From UBA8199 sp035358715 (lineage in GTDB: Bacteria > Verrucomicrobiota > Verrucomicrobiia > Limisphaerales > UBA8199): a stretch of 64,000 nucleotides of DNA. The notes beneath the pieces were generated by a model that was given only the letters and a program-made list of their open reading frames with translations, was not told where the DNA came from and ran no database searches. Below are positions 62,738-64,000 of the stretch, piece by piece. Location: the NCBI GenBank assembly GCA_035358715.1, contig DAOPPX010000007.1, forward strand, positions 1-64,000, in the 5' to 3' direction. The first letter of the stretch is position 1. Each line of letters opens with the position of its first letter. The translations under genes were made by a program, and so were the position numbers.

Positions 62738-64000
62738 AAATCGAACTCCTCGACGAACCAGAACTTGAATTCGGCCGGCGGGGCCGGCACATCGACATTC
62801 GCTTTGGCATCAAGGCGCACGGTCCCGTGAGCGTCGATGAAAGCGACGCGCCGCGAGACATAAAGGTCGGGATGGTGGGAACGCCTGCCTCACTTGAGAA
62901 GCTGAACAGCTGGATGAGCGCCTGCCGGAATCCAATCTCGGCCAAGCCCAGCAAAAAGCCGAACCTGTTTCCTTCGTTCCCCGGTTTTGCGCTAGATCGG
63001 TGCTTTTACTCTGATTGGAGCACGTCCGACAAATTGCAGAAGGCGCTCACGCCTCGAGAGATCAGGGATGTCCTTGACGGGTGCCCGCGGAATGAGGCTG
63101 TTCAGAAGACGGCCGACATGTTTATCGCGGCCTGCAAATACCTGACCGAATACGCCAATCCAGACGTCCTGGTCTGCGCCCCTCCGCTCGAGCTGTTTCA
63201 AAAATTCGATATCCCCGTTGGGCTGGGTGACGAAGACGAAGGGCCGGAGTCTGAAGTGCCCGATTACAAAGTCGACTTCCACGATTACCTCAAGGCAAGA
63301 GGGCTGAAACTCGCAAAGCCGGTCCAGTTTGTGAGGCCACCAACCTACGACGTCGACGCAAAACAGGTCAGGAGTACCGGCAATCCGAGAAGCCTGCAGG
63401 ACCCGGCCACACGTGCCTGGAATTTCTTCACCGCCCTATATTACAAAGCGAAGGGGATTCCTTGGCGCCTGTTGCGCAGGCCTTCTGAAATCGATTCGGC
63501 ATATATCGGCATCAGCTTCTATTTGAGCCCGGACAAGGAGAAGACCCATACGAGCGTGGCCCAGGTATTCAACGAGCGGGGCGAAGGAATGATCGTGCGC
63601 GGCGGGGAGGCCAAGCGCTCCGAGGAAGACCGCCAGGTTCACCTGACTGCGGACGCCATCGCCAAATTGGTGATCAACGTGCTGGCCGAATACAAGCGGG
63701 TGCACAAAAACCTGCCTGCCCGCGTCGTGGTCCACAAAACGTCGGGCTTCAACGACGAGGAGAAGCAGGGGTGTAATGACGCACTGAAACCCATGGGCGT
63801 GGACTGCCACGATTACCTGGCGATCGGCGACTCGCTGTTCCGACTGTATCGCCACGGTGAATACCCCCCACTGCGGGGCACGTTCGTGCAAATGGACACT
63901 GACAACTGGTACCTCTACACCCGGGGGAGCATCGACTTTTACATGGCGTATCCAGGGATGTACGTGCCGAGGTCCCTGGAGATAATTGCGGCGGAGGCCG
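62734..64000 (+). CDS. Short prokaryotic Argonaute (MID-PIWI), truncated by the window end
   Basis: 422 codons are visible from ATG 62734, which overlaps the nuclease stop; the C-terminus lies outside the window. There are no N or PAZ domains. A MID-like region is followed by PIWI: RAWNFFTALYYKAKGIPWRL, YIGISFYLS, VFNERGEGMIVRGG, ARVVVHKTSGFNDEEKQGC and SIDFYMAYPGMYVPRSL. The first catalytic Asp position of the DEDX tetrad is Ser261 (GISF instead of GIDF), so slicer activity should be absent, as in short pAgos. With the DUF4365-APAZ partner it forms a SPARDA system, using a guide to detect invader nucleic acid and activating the partner nuclease. Confidence 0.88.
   Translation, partial: MKIELLDEPELEFGRRGRHIDIRFGIKAHGPVSVDESDAPRDIKVGMVGTPASLEKLNSWMSACRNPISAKPSKKPNLFPSFPGFALDRCFYSDWSTSDKLQKALTPREIRDVLDGCPRNEAVQKTADMFIAACKYLTEYANPDVLVCAPPLELFQKFDIPVGLGDEDEGPESEVPDYKVDFHDYLKARGLKLAKPVQFVRPPTYDVDAKQVRSTGNPRSLQDPATRAWNFFTALYYKAKGIPWRLLRRPSEIDSAYIGISFYLSPDKEKTHTSVAQVFNERGEGMIVRGGEAKRSEEDRQVHLTADAIAKLVINVLAEYKRVHKNLPARVVVHKTSGFNDEEKQGCNDALKPMGVDCHDYLAIGDSLFRLYRHGEYPPLRGTFVQMDTDNWYLYTRGSIDFYMAYPGMYVPRSLEIIAAEA

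Overview
The window looks like a GC-rich chromosome segment from the Verrucomicrobiota. The evidence is a PEP-CTERM exosortase substrate, secreted glycoside-hydrolase genes, ACTCCGC/'VRSAE'-type repeats and a REP-like palindrome inside uvrA. These traits are typical of that phylum, but no rRNA or marker phylogeny is present, so the assignment is an inference. Bases 1-8.3 kb read as ordinary chromosome: PEP-CTERM protein, GH-like and GH5-like secreted proteins, Uma2 protein and uvrA. A 3'-half tRNA-Arg(UCU) lies at 8.37-8.41 kb. It is broken exactly at the anticodon loop, as expected for one end of an integrated island, and almost everything after it is accessory DNA.

8.4-16.1 kb: an XRE regulator, a HExxH protein of unknown function, then a compact mobile module (zinc-ribbon protein, large serine recombinase, two ParB-like proteins).

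16.3-22.2 kb: a type II CBASS operon on the minus strand (capV patatin effector, CD-NTase, cap2 E1-E2, cap3 JAB protease). It is damaged twice. A 1,723-bp IS1380-family element sits inside cap3 with a CTAG target duplication, and capV carries a one-base frameshift.

22.3-37.0 kb: a complete type 1-like BREX operon, transcribed brxA-brxB-brxC-NTase-pglX-ArdC/ImmA-like-pglZ-brxL. Two extra genes are embedded in it: a CD-NTase-like nucleotidyltransferase and an ArdC/ImmA-type metallopeptidase. A Fic protein and a UDG-like protein diverge from it across an AT-rich control region with two GAAAAC/GTTTTC palindromes.

39.8-42.7 kb: a DisA_N/DACNV-like gene cut by a 1,086-bp IS630 element whose removal restores one 589-residue frame. 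43.7-53.8 kb: recombinases (two serine recombinases, tyrosine recombinase remnants with a nested inverted repeat), small unknown genes and truncated genes. 54.5-56.8 kb: a JmjC/cupin-GRDP-like gene pair and an internally deleted SDR gene.

56.9-64.0 kb, all on the plus strand: an XRE-ImmA regulator pair with palindromic operators, a small unknown gene, then translationally coupled cyclase, E2-like and cyclic-nucleotide-binding-TIR genes (a Pycsar system with an E2-like partner). These are followed by a DUF4365-APAZ nuclease and a catalytically dead short Argonaute (SPARDA-type), truncated by the window end. The theme of the island is nucleotide signalling. It holds four unrelated or divergent nucleotide cyclase/NTase-type proteins (CBASS CD-NTase, BREX NTase, DAC-like protein, class III cyclase), and IS insertions have struck two of the signalling systems.
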